A DNA stretch of 19,533 bases from JAZOTK01 sp045534775 (lineage in GTDB: Bacteria > Bacillota > Clostridia > RUG12999): assembly GCA_045534775.1 (NCBI GenBank), contig JAZSKI010000022.1, positions 1 through 19,533 on the forward strand, given 5' to 3'. The notes under the pieces were generated by a model. That model was given only the letters and a program-made list of their open reading frames with translations, was not told where the DNA came from and searched no databases. The translations under genes and the position numbers were made by a program. Numbering within the stretch: position 1 is the first letter of the stretch; each line of letters begins with the position of its first letter. Positions 7,067 through 14,643 of the stretch are shown one piece after another.

Positions 7067-9406
7067 TTGACTCTTAAAGAGCTTGAAATAGGAAAATCGG
7101 CAACAGTTACCGCCGTTGGCGGTGAGGGTGCACTCCGTCAGCATCTGCTGGATATGGGTCTGATACCCGGCGCCTGCGTTACGGTAGTCAAATATGCTCC
7201 AATGGGCGACCCCGTGGAAATTCTGATTCACGGCTATGAGCTTACTCTGCGACTTGGCGATGCAGAAAAAATTGAAATAACCGGATGTAATCCGGAGGCT
7301 ACCCTCAGCGAAACGCCTGTCAAAAAAATAAAAACCGGTCATCCCGGTCTGGGCGAGGAAGGTAAATTCCACGTAAAAACCAAGGAAAAACCCTTGCCGA
7401 AGGATGAGCTTTTGACCTTTGCTCTGGCAGGTAATCAGAACTGTGGAAAAACCACTCTGTTTAATCAATTGACAGGTGCAAACCGCCACGTAGGCAATTT
7501 CCCCGGTGTTACTGTTGACAGGCTGAGTGGCGAGGTTAAGGGTTATCCCTATGTGTCCATTACCGACCTGCCGGGAGTGTATTCCATGTCTCCCTACAGC
7601 AACGAGGAAATCGTCACCCGCAAATTTATTATAAACGAAAAGCCCTGCGGTATTATAAATATCGTAGATGCCACTAATATTGAACGTAGCTTATACCTTA
7701 CTATGCAGCTTTTAGAGCTGGATGTGCCTATGGTATTGGCGGTCAATATGATGGATGAGATGCGCGGCAACGGCGGTGGAATACACATTAACGAAATGGA
7801 AGCTTTGCTCGGTATTCCCGTAGTTCCCATTTCAGCCTCTAAAAACGAAGGCGTAGATGAGCTTATACGTCACGCCGTTCACGTAGCACGATACCACGAA
7901 AAGCCTGTTGAAAAGGATTTTTGCACTAAAGACAGTGCCTTGCATCGCTGTCTCCACAGTATTATGCATCTGATTGACGACCACGCTGCGGCGGCAGGAC
8001 TTCCCCTGCGATTTGCCGCAACCAAGCTGGTTGAAGGCGACAGTCTCATCGCCGAAATTCTTTCTCTGACGGAGAGAGAAACCGAAATTATTGAATATAT
8101 AATCGGTGATATGGAAAAGGAGTTGGATACCGACCGTGCCGCCGCCATAGCCACTATGAGATTTGATTTCATTAAAGGCGTTGTCAAAGAAACCGTTACC
8201 AAACCCAAGGAAAGCCGCGAGCATAAAAACAGCATAAAAATCGACAGGCTGTTGACGGGTAAATATACGGCAATTCCTATGTTCGTTGCCATAATGATAC
8301 TGATATTCCACCTGACCTTCAACGTCATCGGTGCCTGGTTGCAGACGGGTCTTGAGTTTGTGATAAACCACGTAACCGATTTTACCTCGCGGCTGTTGGT
8401 AGCCTGGAACGTAAACGAGGTTATAAGCTCCCTTGTAATAGACGGTATTTTTGGCGGTATCGGCAGTGTGCTGAGCTTCCTGCCGGTTATAATAGTTCTC
8501 TTTTTCTTCCTGTCTCTTCTGGAAGATACGGGTTATATGGCAAGGGTTGCTTTCGTAATGGATAAGCTGCTCCGTAAAATCGGTCTTTCGGGACGCAGCA
8601 TCGTACCTATGCTTATAGGCTTTGGCTGTACCGTACCCGGTGTTATGGCAAGCCGCACCCTGCCCTCTGCCCGTGACCGTAAAATGACTATAATTTTAAC
8701 ACCCTTTATGAGCTGCTCTGCGAAGCTTCCCATATACGGATTTTTTACAGCGGCATTTTTCCCCGGTCACGGCGGTCTTGTGATGACCCTATTATATTTT
8801 GCAGGTATAGCGGTTGCCATACTGACAGCACTTATCGCCAAAAACAGTATTTTCAGAGGCGAAGCCGTTCCCTTTGTAATGGAACTTCCCAACTATCGCC
8901 TGCCCGGAGCAAAAAACGTGGGACTTCTGCTGTGGGAAAAAGCAAAGGATTTCCTTATGCGTGCCTTTACGGTAATTTTCGTGGCAACCATAATAATCTG
9001 GCTATTGCAGAATTTCAATCTGCAGCTGCGTATGACTACCGATTCCGCCGACAGTATTCTGGCGAAAATAGCAGGGGTTACAGCACCGATTTTCGCACCC
9101 CTCGGTCTGGGTGACTGGAAAATCTCCACCGCTCTTATTACAGGCTTTATGGCAAAGGAAAGTGTTGTTTCCACCCTGACGCTTCTCTACGGAAGCACTG
9201 CCGCCATAACCTCAGCCCTCTCCCCCTTATCCGCCGCCGCATTACTTGTGTTCTGCCTTCTTTATACGCCCTGCGTAGCGGCAGTTGCGGCAATAAAACG
9301 CGAGCTTGGCGGCAAATGGGCAATATCCGTAGCCTTAGGTCAATGTATAATCGCCTGGCTTTGTGCCTTTATAGTAAAGCTCGTCGGTATGATATTTATT
9401 CTTTAA
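7067..9406 (+). CDS. feoB: Fused FeoA-FeoB ferrous iron transporter
   Basis: A 779-residue inner-membrane Fe2+ uptake protein. A FeoA SH3-like domain (about 1-72, with LRQHLLDMGLIPGA) is fused through a linker to the FeoB G domain: G1 GNQNCGKT (122-129), G3 DLPG (167-170), G4 NMMD (227-230) and SASKNEG for G5. The polytopic FeoB core follows from about residue 410, with LLEDTGYMARVAFVMDKLL, GFGCTVPGVMASRTL and a second gate-like segment ending in YTPCVAAVAA. An upstream in-frame TTG at 7016 is part of the -35 box, so the start is taken as the TTG at 7067, six bases after AGAAGGTG. FeoA is more often a separate protein; no FeoC is seen. Confidence 0.96.
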   Translation: MTLKELEIGKSATVTAVGGEGALRQHLLDMGLIPGACVTVVKYAPMGDPVEILIHGYELTLRLGDAEKIEITGCNPEATLSETPVKKIKTGHPGLGEEGKFHVKTKEKPLPKDELLTFALAGNQNCGKTTLFNQLTGANRHVGNFPGVTVDRLSGEVKGYPYVSITDLPGVYSMSPYSNEEIVTRKFIINEKPCGIINIVDATNIERSLYLTMQLLELDVPMVLAVNMMDEMRGNGGGIHINEMEALLGIPVVPISASKNEGVDELIRHAVHVARYHEKPVEKDFCTKDSALHRCLHSIMHLIDDHAAAAGLPLRFAATKLVEGDSLIAEILSLTERETEIIEYIIGDMEKELDTDRAAAIATMRFDFIKGVVKETVTKPKESREHKNSIKIDRLLTGKYTAIPMFVAIMILIFHLTFNVIGAWLQTGLEFVINHVTDFTSRLLVAWNVNEVISSLVIDGIFGGIGSVLSFLPVIIVLFFFLSLLEDTGYMARVAFVMDKLLRKIGLSGRSIVPMLIGFGCTVPGVMASRTLPSARDRKMTIILTPFMSCSAKLPIYGFFTAAFFPGHGGLVMTLLYFAGIAVAILTALIAKNSIFRGEAVPFVMELPNYRLPGAKNVGLLLWEKAKDFLMRAFTVIFVATIIIWLLQNFNLQLRMTTDSADSILAKIAGVTAPIFAPLGLGDWKISTALITGFMAKESVVSTLTLLYGSTAAITSALSPLSAAALLVFCLLYTPCVAAVAAIKRELGGKWAISVALGQCIIAWLCAFIVKLVGMIFIL

Positions 9407-9420
9407 ACGACATCAAAAGA

Positions 9421-9450
9421 GGCTGCGGCAAAATTGCCGCAGCCCTTTTA
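9421..9450. terminator. Strong bidirectional terminator after feoAB
   Basis: GGCTGCGGCA (9421-9430), an AAAT loop and TGCCGCAGCC (9435-9444) form a 10-base GC-rich stem followed by CTTTTATT. On the minus strand the stem is followed by TCTTTTG, so it can also end the convergent ArsC-like transcript. Confidence 0.9.
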
Positions 9451-9783
9451 TTCCCATTTTTCCCATATTTCAGGACAATAACCTACCGTTGCCTGTTTTC
9501 CGTTTCTCACTATTGGCGTTTTGAAAAACCTCGGATTTTCCATCAGCTTTTCTATCTTTGCCTCATCTCCCGCCAGATATTTCACTATAACCGAATCTTT
9601 ATTTTTTTCATCTATAAGTCTTTCAATATCCCTCACAGCATTTTTAACGGACATAAGCTCGCCGCGGCTCATGGAATATTTAGGCAAATCTATTAACTGA
9701 TATTTAATCCGCCGTTCCTTAAAAAACCGTTCCGCCTTTTTCGTATCAAAGCATTTGGATTTCCCGAAAATCTGTATATTCAT
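9448..9783 (-). CDS. ArsC/Spx family thioredoxin-fold protein
   Basis: A 111-residue protein of the arsenate reductase/Spx fold. The N-terminus IQIFGKSKCFDTKKAERFF has the single active-site cysteine (Cys11) in a C-x-x-T setting, and the family's conserved tail KTPIVRNGKQATVGY is present. It lacks the CxxC of redox-sensing Spx, so it is closer to the ArsC-related YffB/uncharacterised branch. It starts 11 bases after the S24 repressor stop with AAGGAGAAGG upstream and is almost certainly co-transcribed with it. Substrate and role are unknown; arsenate reduction is not demonstrated by context, as no ars genes are nearby. Confidence 0.8.
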   Translation of the reverse strand: MNIQIFGKSKCFDTKKAERFFKERRIKYQLIDLPKYSMSRGELMSVKNAVRDIERLIDEKNKDSVIVKYLAGDEAKIEKLMENPRFFKTPIVRNGKQATVGYCPEIWEKWE

Positions 9784-9794
9784 AGCCTTCTCCT

Positions 9795-10397
9795 TTAAAA
9801 TTTCGCACGAAGCTCTACCACCTTACCCAAGATGGTAATGGGTAAAGCCGCAATTTCTTCTTTGGTATAAAACATAGGTGCGTAGGTCGGGTTAAAGGAA
9901 ACCAGACTTATACCGTTTTCGTGTTTGGAAAGCTTCTTAATGGCAACCTCATTGCCGTTAACGCACACGATTGCGATTTCACCGTTTTGCACATCCGACT
10001 GACTTCTTATTATCACCACATCCCCTTCGCTTATCTTAGGCTCCATACTGTCACCCTTGACGCGAAGTCCGAAATATTCACCGCCCGATGCCATCTCCGA
10101 GGAAATCTCCTCGTAATCCACAATTTCTTCTATCATATCAATAGGTATACCCGCCTTCACATATCCCAGCACAGGAATTCTTATCCCCTTTACGCTTGTA
10201 AGCGGAGAATCGCTTGTACCTAAAATATAATCTATACTGCACCCAAAAAGCTTTGATATTTTCTTAAGAAAGTGCATATCAATCTTTCTGTTGCCGTTTT
10301 CCCAGTTGGATATGGTATTCTGTGCTACCTCCAGCTTTTTAGCCAGCTCCGCCTGATTCATATCGTTCTGTTTTCGTAAAAATCTCAATCGGTTCAT
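9795..10397 (-). CDS. XRE-HTH / S24 self-cleaving-type repressor
   Basis: A 200-residue LexA/CI-type regulator. An XRE helix-turn-helix occupies about 4-60 (MNQAELAKKLEVAQNTISNW). The C-terminal S24 peptidase domain has the Ala82-Gly83 cleavage site (GYVKAGIP), nucleophile Ser117 (GDSMEP) and general-base Lys154 (VAIKK), so RecA-stimulated autocleavage is plausible. The frame extends back to 10430, but the start chosen at 10397 (MNRLRFLRKQ) has GGAG six bases upstream. It leads a two-gene unit with the ArsC-like gene. No integrase or phage structural genes are nearby, so a free-standing stress regulator is more likely than a prophage repressor. Confidence 0.9.
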   Translation of the reverse strand: MNRLRFLRKQNDMNQAELAKKLEVAQNTISNWENGNRKIDMHFLKKISKLFGCSIDYILGTSDSPLTSVKGIRIPVLGYVKAGIPIDMIEEIVDYEEISSEMASGGEYFGLRVKGDSMEPKISEGDVVIIRSQSDVQNGEIAIVCVNGNEVAIKKLSKHENGISLVSFNPTYAPMFYTKEEIAALPITILGKVVELRAKF

Positions 10398-10602
10398 AAA
10401 AATCTCCATTCCGCCGCCATACGTCGGCACAAATACTAATCAGAGTTCTCTTATCCGTATGGCAAGGAATGATAAGAGATTTTTACGCCATGTGCGTATC
10501 TTCGCGAATGCTAAGAAAATTTCGCACGGGCAATTAAATCCGCCGGAGGCATAAAGTGAAAGGAATTTTCACGTTAAACCTTCCCTTGCATATATCAATT
10601 AT
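10398..10602 (-). other. Structured ~200-base leader of the S24 repressor operon
   Basis: The transcript from the promoter at 10603-10631 would carry about 200 untranslated bases. It contains inverted repeats GTGAAA-5-TTTCAC (10556-10572), a GTGCG/CGCAC pair (about 10490-10535), and TCTCTTATC (10447-10455) with GATAAGAGA (10471-10479). Any of these could be an operator or an RNA hairpin. No convincing leader peptide was found; a 13-codon frame near 10554 has no ribosome binding site. Confidence 0.45.
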
Positions 10603-10631
10603 ATTCTATCACATAAAGAGATAAAAGTCAA
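10603..10631 (-). promoter_or_regulatory. Promoter of the S24 repressor operon
   Basis: On the minus strand, -35 TTGACT (10626-10631) and -10 TAGAAT (10603-10608) are separated by 17 bases. The remaining gene-free stretch to 10738 is AT-rich, and next to the amidohydrolase stop holds a weak all-AT hairpin AAAATAAA-CCT-TTTATTTT (10722-10740). Confidence 0.7.
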
Positions 10632-10738
10632 CACATTTTTACAAATTTCTTCATTTTTCTCTCATTATGGAATTTATAAGATATAACTATTATATGACTT
10701 ATTCTGCTGAAATAAGAGATTAAAATAAACCTTTTATT

Positions 10739-11527
10739 TTATTTATTTAAAATTTTTTCGGCATTTTTATATAAAATTTTATTTAATATTTCTTTATCCT
10801 CAGTAAGAGCCTTTAGTCTGAGAAGCTCATCACGTTGGCTATCCCAGGGGGAATCTGTTCCGAAAAGAAGTCTGTCTGCACCGTGTTTTTCAAGAATTTT
10901 CAAAAACTGCTCCCTGCTGTAGTATCTGCTTCCCATTGAGGTATCAAAATACAAATTTTTCCCCGCCAGACGGTCATACACCTCGTCCCACATAAGATGC
11001 CCGCCTAAATGTGCCGCAATTATCGTACCCGTATCAATGCTCTCCATCAGCCGTGACAATCGCTCCGGTGTGCAATGATAAGGGGGTTCAAACCCTATAT
11101 CCAGCCCTGCGTGAAGCATCACCGTAAGCCCTTTGTCAAAAAGCTCGTCAAACACTTTAAAATACTCAGGAGCGTCTACGAAAAAATCCTGATAATCGGG
11201 GTGCATTTTCACTCCCACAAAGCCCATAGCCTTGATTTCCTTTATAGTATCCTTATAATTTTCGTCCTTAGGATGAAATCCTGCAAAGGCTTCTATCCTG
11301 TCGCTTTGACACTCCGCTGCCCATTTGTTGACGGTTTTCGTCTGTGACGGTTTTGTCAGAACCGGCTGAATTACAGCCTTGTCAATTCCCGCCTCGTCCA
11401 TAGAACGGAGCAGCTCCGCCGCCGTTCCTCTTAAAAAAGCCTTAACCCCACCTTGCTTCTCCAAGCTCGAAACAGCCTTTTCAGCCAAACTGTCAGTAAA
11501 AATATGTGTATGAAAATCTATTACCAT
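10739..11527 (-). CDS. Amidohydrolase family protein (amidohydrolase 2, TIM-barrel)
   Basis: A 262-residue metal-dependent hydrolase or decarboxylase of the ACMSD-like amidohydrolase 2 group. The metal site is visible: H6-x-H8 in IDFHTHIF, His139 (MLHAGLD), His173 (AHLGG) and Asp225 (LFGTDSPW). GVKMHPDYQDF at about 105-115 is also typical. The ATG has AAGGAGGA seven bases upstream. Substrate cannot be read from sequence, and neighbours give no pathway. No promoter was pinned down in the repeat-containing spacer upstream, so read-through from the small membrane protein gene is possible. Confidence 0.88.
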   Translation of the reverse strand: MVIDFHTHIFTDSLAEKAVSSLEKQGGVKAFLRGTAAELLRSMDEAGIDKAVIQPVLTKPSQTKTVNKWAAECQSDRIEAFAGFHPKDENYKDTIKEIKAMGFVGVKMHPDYQDFFVDAPEYFKVFDELFDKGLTVMLHAGLDIGFEPPYHCTPERLSRLMESIDTGTIIAAHLGGHLMWDEVYDRLAGKNLYFDTSMGSRYYSREQFLKILEKHGADRLLFGTDSPWDSQRDELLRLKALTEDKEILNKILYKNAEKILNK

Positions 11528-11569
11528 TTCCGTCTCCTCCTTCTATTGCCACCCTTTTATTCAAGCGTT

Positions 11570-11690
11570 CCGCCACGCCCCGAAGAGGCGTCTTATTGCC
11601 GTAAGGCAACATATCGCCTGCGACAGCATATATCGCATTCACCCTCGCCCCCTTGCCTGAAGGGGGCTGTCAGCGCAGCTGACCGGAGAA
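11570..11690. repeat. Mini-hairpin string and compound palindromic repeat, copy 2
   Basis: The spacer between the amidohydrolase and the small membrane protein has small stems ACGCC/GGCGT and TTGCC-GTAA-GGCAA, then a compound unit: CCCCCTT (11648-11654) with AAGGGGG (11660-11666), followed by GTCAGC-GCA-GCTGAC (11669-11683). The order and layout mirror the unit at 5031-5080, although the second stem has a different sequence. Confidence 0.6.
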
Positions 11691-11716
11691 TTTATTTTTT
11701 TCGGTAGAATTCCAAA

Positions 11717-11923
11717 TTAATTTCCTTTCACCTTTCTGTACACCGCCAATGCCACAAAACATTCGGCAAATATCACCATTCCGCTTTCAAGCATAAACTC
11801 TTTTAAGATAAATTCACCGTAGCTGTGACAGCTTCCCGCAATCGACTTTATAATAAGTGCCGCGCCCACGGCAAAGCATATCGAAATTAAATATAAAGGT
11901 ATATTTTTTTTCATTTTATTCAT
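11717..11923 (-). CDS. Small two-helix membrane protein, unknown function
   Basis: A 68-residue hypothetical protein that I do not recognise. It has two hydrophobic segments (about 9-29 and 44-62) separated by a short loop with Cys32 and a Glu-rich turn, and a positively charged N-terminus (MNKMKKN), suggesting both ends face the cytoplasm. The first ATG follows GGAGGAAG very closely; the second ATG three codons later is about 12 bases away, so either may be used. A good promoter is present upstream. Confidence 0.65.
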   Translation of the reverse strand: MNKMKKNIPLYLISICFAVGAALIIKSIAGSCHSYGEFILKEFMLESGMVIFAECFVALAVYRKVKGN

Positions 11924-11955
11924 CTTCCTCCATAAAACTTTCGCCTTTATATTTA

Positions 11956-11984
11956 ATTTTACTATAAAATTCGCAATTTTGCAA
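11956..11984 (-). promoter_or_regulatory. Promoter of the small membrane protein gene
   Basis: On the minus strand, -35 TTGCAA (11979-11984) and -10 TAAAAT (11956-11961) have a 17-base spacer. The gap up to the divergent plus-strand promoter holds a tandem ten-base repeat ATTTCTATTT (12024-12043) with no evident role. Confidence 0.55.
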
Positions 11985-12091
11985 CAGTAAATTTTTATAT
12001 AATCAGGTTTTTTACGACAATTAATTTCTATTTATTTCTATTTATGTAAAAATATTGTAATTTACGGCAGAATAAGGCCGATGGTTTTTCC

Positions 12092-12120
12092 TTGAAAATA
12101 CGCTGAATTTACCTTATAAT
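12092..12120 (+). promoter_or_regulatory. Promoter of the 104-residue hypothetical gene
   Basis: TTGAAA (12092-12097) and a perfect TATAAT (12115-12120) are separated by 17 bases, giving a start near 12127 and a short leader with a GAGG before the ATG at 12156. Confidence 0.8.
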
Positions 12121-12155
12121 ATAACTATAAAAAATAAAGAGAGGTTTGAGGCAAA

Positions 12156-12470
12156 ATGAATAAAACTTTGTTAATTTCAAAAAACATAAGAGAAAAGGAT
12201 TTAAGACTTGATTATTACATAATTCAGGAAAAATATATTGATATATTGAATAATATTTCCACCACCGTATACGGCGTAGAGGTTCTGCAAACCACAGGCG
12301 GCGACGAGGATAGTGTAAAAAAACGCGCCATTCATAACATCACTCACAACAAGGAAATTATGTCGGAATTTATACATTTTCTGAGCGATAACGAAGTAAC
12401 CCCCTTCCAGCTCTATGACATCGTGGCAGAAAAAGTGGATGAAGACTATTTCCTGGAAAAATTAGCTTAA
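12156..12470 (+). CDS. Small conserved-type hypothetical protein (possibly DUF6514)
   Basis: A 104-residue soluble acidic protein with its own promoter and terminator, so it is very likely a real monocistronic gene. The central segment TTVYGVEVLQTTGGDEDSV and the end pattern NEVTPFQLYDIVAEKVDEDY resemble my recollection of the clostridial DUF6514 family; that assignment is uncertain. No catalytic or binding motif is visible. GAGG lies just upstream of the ATG. Confidence 0.75.
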   Translation: MNKTLLISKNIREKDLRLDYYIIQEKYIDILNNISTTVYGVEVLQTTGGDEDSVKKRAIHNITHNKEIMSEFIHFLSDNEVTPFQLYDIVAEKVDEDYFLEKLA

Positions 12471-12493
12471 GCTCCTGCATACAAATACCCCAT

Positions 12494-12538
12494 AAAAAAA
12501 CCGTCTCGCGTGTCCTGCGAGACGGTTTTGTTCTTCTT
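12494..12538. terminator. Bidirectional terminator between convergent genes
   Basis: CCGTCTCGC (12501-12509), a seven-base loop and GCGAGACGG (12517-12525) are flanked by seven A residues on the left and TTTTGTTCTTCTTTT on the right. It therefore works on both strands, ending the 104-residue gene on plus and the aminotransferase operon on minus. Confidence 0.92.
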
Positions 12539-13699
12539 TTACAGCTCGTCGATGAATTTTTTAATTCTTTCAAGAGCTATATTCAAGTTGTTTATGGAAT
12601 AGCAATAGGATACACGGATAAAGCCTTCTCCGCTTTCGCCAAGGGCTGTGCCGGGGACTACTGCTACCTTCTGGCTGTAGAGCAGTTTTTCGCAGAATTC
12701 CTCGCTTTTCATTCCGAATTTCTTAATTGACGGGAATACATAAAACGCACCGCGAGGCTCAAAGCAATCAAGACCCATTTTTCTGAAGGCATCTACTACT
12801 ACCTTACGTCTGTAGTTGTATTCCTCTTTCATTTTTTCAATATCCTCATCGCCGTTTTTAAGTGCTTCAATAGCCGCATACTGGCTGGTTGTAGGTGCAC
12901 TCATAATAGCATATTGGTGTATCTTCGTCATTGCCTGTATAATTTCCTTCGGACCTGCGGCAAAACCAAGTCTCCAGCCTGTCATGGCATAGCTTTTTGA
13001 GAAACCGTTAACCACTACGGTTTTTTCGTACATACCCGGCAGAGTCGCAATAGAGGTATGCTTCATTCCGTAGGTAAGCTCGCTGTATATTTCATCTGAC
13101 AGCACCAGAATATCCTTATTCTTCAAAACCTCGACTATTTTTTCCAAATCCTCTTTCGTCATAATAGCGCCCGTAGGATTATTGGGGAAGGGCAAAACAA
13201 GGAGCTTTGTTTTCGGTGTTATCGCCTTTTCAAGCGCCTCCGCCGTCAGTTTAAACTCGTCTTTTTCTTCTGTTACAATAGGCACAGGCACGCCGCCCGC
13301 AAGAATTGTACACGGCTTGTAGCATACAAAGCTGGGTTCGGGGATTAAAACCTCATCACCGGGGTTGATTACGGAACGTATACAACCGTCAATAGCTTCA
13401 CTTCCGCCTACGGTTACAAGGACTTGGTCGGCATTGTATTCCAACGAGAATTTACGGTTCATATAGTTACAGATTTCTTCTCTCAGCTCGGTTATACCTG
13501 CATTTGAGGTATAATGGGTGCTTCCCTTTTCAAGAGAATATATACCTGCATCACGGATGTGCCAGGGAGTAACAAAATCAGGCTCGCCTACACCCAGGGA
13601 AATTGCATCGGGCATTTCCGATACTATATCAAAGAATTTTCTGATACCGGAGGGCTGTATACTTCTTACGCTGTCCGACAGCATTTTTTCAATCATCAT
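12539..13699 (-). CDS. Class I/II PLP-dependent aminotransferase
   Basis: A 386-residue fold-type I aminotransferase of the aspartate aminotransferase superfamily. The PLP lysine is Lys235 in NGFSKSYAMTGWRLGF; Asn174 (PFPNNPTGAI), Asp202 and Tyr205 (LSDEIYSEL) bind the cofactor, and the C-terminal arginine for substrate carboxylate is in EGFIRVSYCYS. It resembles the PatA/YugH-type group, but substrate cannot be fixed; aromatic or aspartate-type activity is possible. The first ATG overlaps the stop of the Lrp-type gene as ATGA, implying coupled translation and suggesting that regulator acts on the same pathway. Confidence 0.94.
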   Translation of the reverse strand: MMIEKMLSDSVRSIQPSGIRKFFDIVSEMPDAISLGVGEPDFVTPWHIRDAGIYSLEKGSTHYTSNAGITELREEICNYMNRKFSLEYNADQVLVTVGGSEAIDGCIRSVINPGDEVLIPEPSFVCYKPCTILAGGVPVPIVTEEKDEFKLTAEALEKAITPKTKLLVLPFPNNPTGAIMTKEDLEKIVEVLKNKDILVLSDEIYSELTYGMKHTSIATLPGMYEKTVVVNGFSKSYAMTGWRLGFAAGPKEIIQAMTKIHQYAIMSAPTTSQYAAIEALKNGDEDIEKMKEEYNYRRKVVVDAFRKMGLDCFEPRGAFYVFPSIKKFGMKSEEFCEKLLYSQKVAVVPGTALGESGEGFIRVSYCYSINNLNIALERIKKFIDEL

Positions 13700-14187
13700 A
13701 AGGTAATCACCTGCCTGTCATCCCTTTCTTTATTTTCAAAAATCACACCGTGGTCTTTATACTTTTTAAGCACAAAATGAGTAGCTGTGCTGATAACCGC
13801 TTCCATTGGCGCTAAGGTTTCCGCTACAAAAAGTGCTACGTTTTTCATACTTTTACCTTCAATTATAACACAAAGGTCGAAGCCGCCCGACATAAGATAT
13901 AAGGCTTTTACCTGAGGATATTTATAAATTCTTTCAGCCACCTTATCAAAGCCTTCACCCCTTTGAGGAGTTACCTTCAGTTCAATTACCGCCGTAACGT
14001 GGGTAGATGATGTTTTATCCCAATTAATCATAGCATTATAGCCCAGCAACGTTCCCTCATCTTCAAGCTCTTTAATTGTTTTTTCAACCTCTTGTTCCTC
14101 AATCCCCGTCATAACGGAAAGCTGCTCTGTTGACGTACGACAATCCTCTTCCAATATTTTCAATATTTTATTTGTATTTTCCATCAT
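13696..14187 (-). CDS. Lrp/AsnC family transcriptional regulator
   Basis: A 163-residue regulator with an N-terminal winged helix-turn-helix (about 4-50, TSTEQLSVMTGIEEQEVEKTI and LEDEGTLLGYNAMIN) and a C-terminal Lrp ligand-sensing (RAM) domain (about 62-145, including the conserved LMSGGFDLCVIIEG). Such proteins usually sense an amino acid and often control the adjacent gene, here the aminotransferase that overlaps its 3' end. AAGGAGG lies upstream with six bases to the first ATG. It overlaps the preceding DivIVA-like gene by 20 bases. Confidence 0.93.
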   Translation of the reverse strand: MMENTNKILKILEEDCRTSTEQLSVMTGIEEQEVEKTIKELEDEGTLLGYNAMINWDKTSSTHVTAVIELKVTPQRGEGFDKVAERIYKYPQVKALYLMSGGFDLCVIIEGKSMKNVALFVAETLAPMEAVISTATHFVLKKYKDHGVIFENKERDDRQVITL

Positions 14188-14392
14188 ATCCTGCCTCCTT
14201 ACAAGCCCTTATAATTGCATCCTTATCTTTGATTTTCTTTTTAAGTCGCGATATTTCTTCCCTGCAGGCTTCAATTTCTTTAATATACTTTTGCATTTCT
14301 GCTTCGGCGTTTTCACTCATTTTCAGTATATACTTATGTACCTCATCCTTGTTATAGCCTCTCACAGCTGTTTTTATCCTGCTTTCTGCCAC
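14168..14392 (-). CDS. Small DivIVA-like coiled-coil protein
   Basis: A 74-residue protein whose N-terminal RGYNKDEVHKYI matches the start of the DivIVA/GpsB membrane-targeting domain, followed by a heptad-rich charged coiled coil (about 20-65). It is far shorter than true DivIVA (about 160 residues or more) and ends right after the coil. The start is GTG at 14392 with GGAGG eight bases upstream. It is the first gene of a three-gene coupled operon with the Lrp-type regulator and the aminotransferase. Its role is unknown; a septal or polar protein interaction is only a guess from the motif. Confidence 0.75.
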   Translation of the reverse strand: MAESRIKTAVRGYNKDEVHKYILKMSENAEAEMQKYIKEIEACREEISRLKKKIKDKDAIIRACKEAGYDGKYK

Positions 14393-14427
14393 GTTTGACG
14401 CCTCCCTGCAAAAAACTATATATTATA

Positions 14428-14456
14428 ATTATATACCAAAACCAAAATTATGTCAA
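14428..14456 (-). promoter_or_regulatory. Promoter of the DivIVA-like/Lrp/aminotransferase operon
   Basis: On the minus strand, consensus -35 TTGACA (14451-14456) and -10 TATAAT (14428-14433) are separated by 17 bases. The first start codon is about 30 bases downstream of the predicted transcription start. Confidence 0.88.
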
Positions 14457-14485
14457 TATTATAGACAAATTTTCTGCAAAAAACA

Positions 14486-14505
14486 GGGGCTGTTTAAAAA
14501 GTCCC
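14486..14505 (-). terminator. Orphan terminator-like hairpin at the island edge
   Basis: GGGGCT (14486-14491) and AGTCCC (14500-14505) pair with one G-U wobble around an eight-base loop. On the minus strand the stem is followed by TGTTTTTTG, so it looks like an intrinsic terminator for a minus-strand gene that no longer lies to its right. The rest of 14506-14590 has no gene; I see only a short ACTGT/ACAGT repeat. Confidence 0.4.
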
Positions 14506-14590
14506 ACTAAAAATCGAGGATGAATGCCGTGTACTGTTAAGGACAGTTACCGAAAATAGTATAACGAGCATTGCGAGGTCAAGAAGTAAG

Positions 14591-14622
14591 AGATAAGACT
14601 GTAAAAAGTTTTATCTCTTTTT
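14591..14622 (+). terminator. Terminator-like hairpin upstream of the toxin promoter
   Basis: AGATAAGACT (14591-14600) and AGTTTTATCT (14607-14616) pair over ten bases with one G-U wobble and are followed by CTTTTT. It would insulate the toxin-antitoxin promoter from upstream transcription. Confidence 0.65.
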
Positions 14623-14643
14623 CTTGTATAATATAATAAAATA

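Noticed and set aside
7832..8371. 179-codon antisense open frame within feoB
   Set aside because: It is a shadow of a strongly conserved gene, has no ribosome binding site or promoter, and its translation has no recognisable domain.
9795..10397. Prophage repressor
   Set aside because: No integrase, excisionase, structural genes or attachment sites lie nearby; the neighbours are core-type genes.
12024..12043. Tandem ten-base repeat ATTTCTATTT as a CRISPR or iteron element
   Set aside because: There are only two copies with no spacers, in AT-rich intergenic DNA; it is most likely low complexity.
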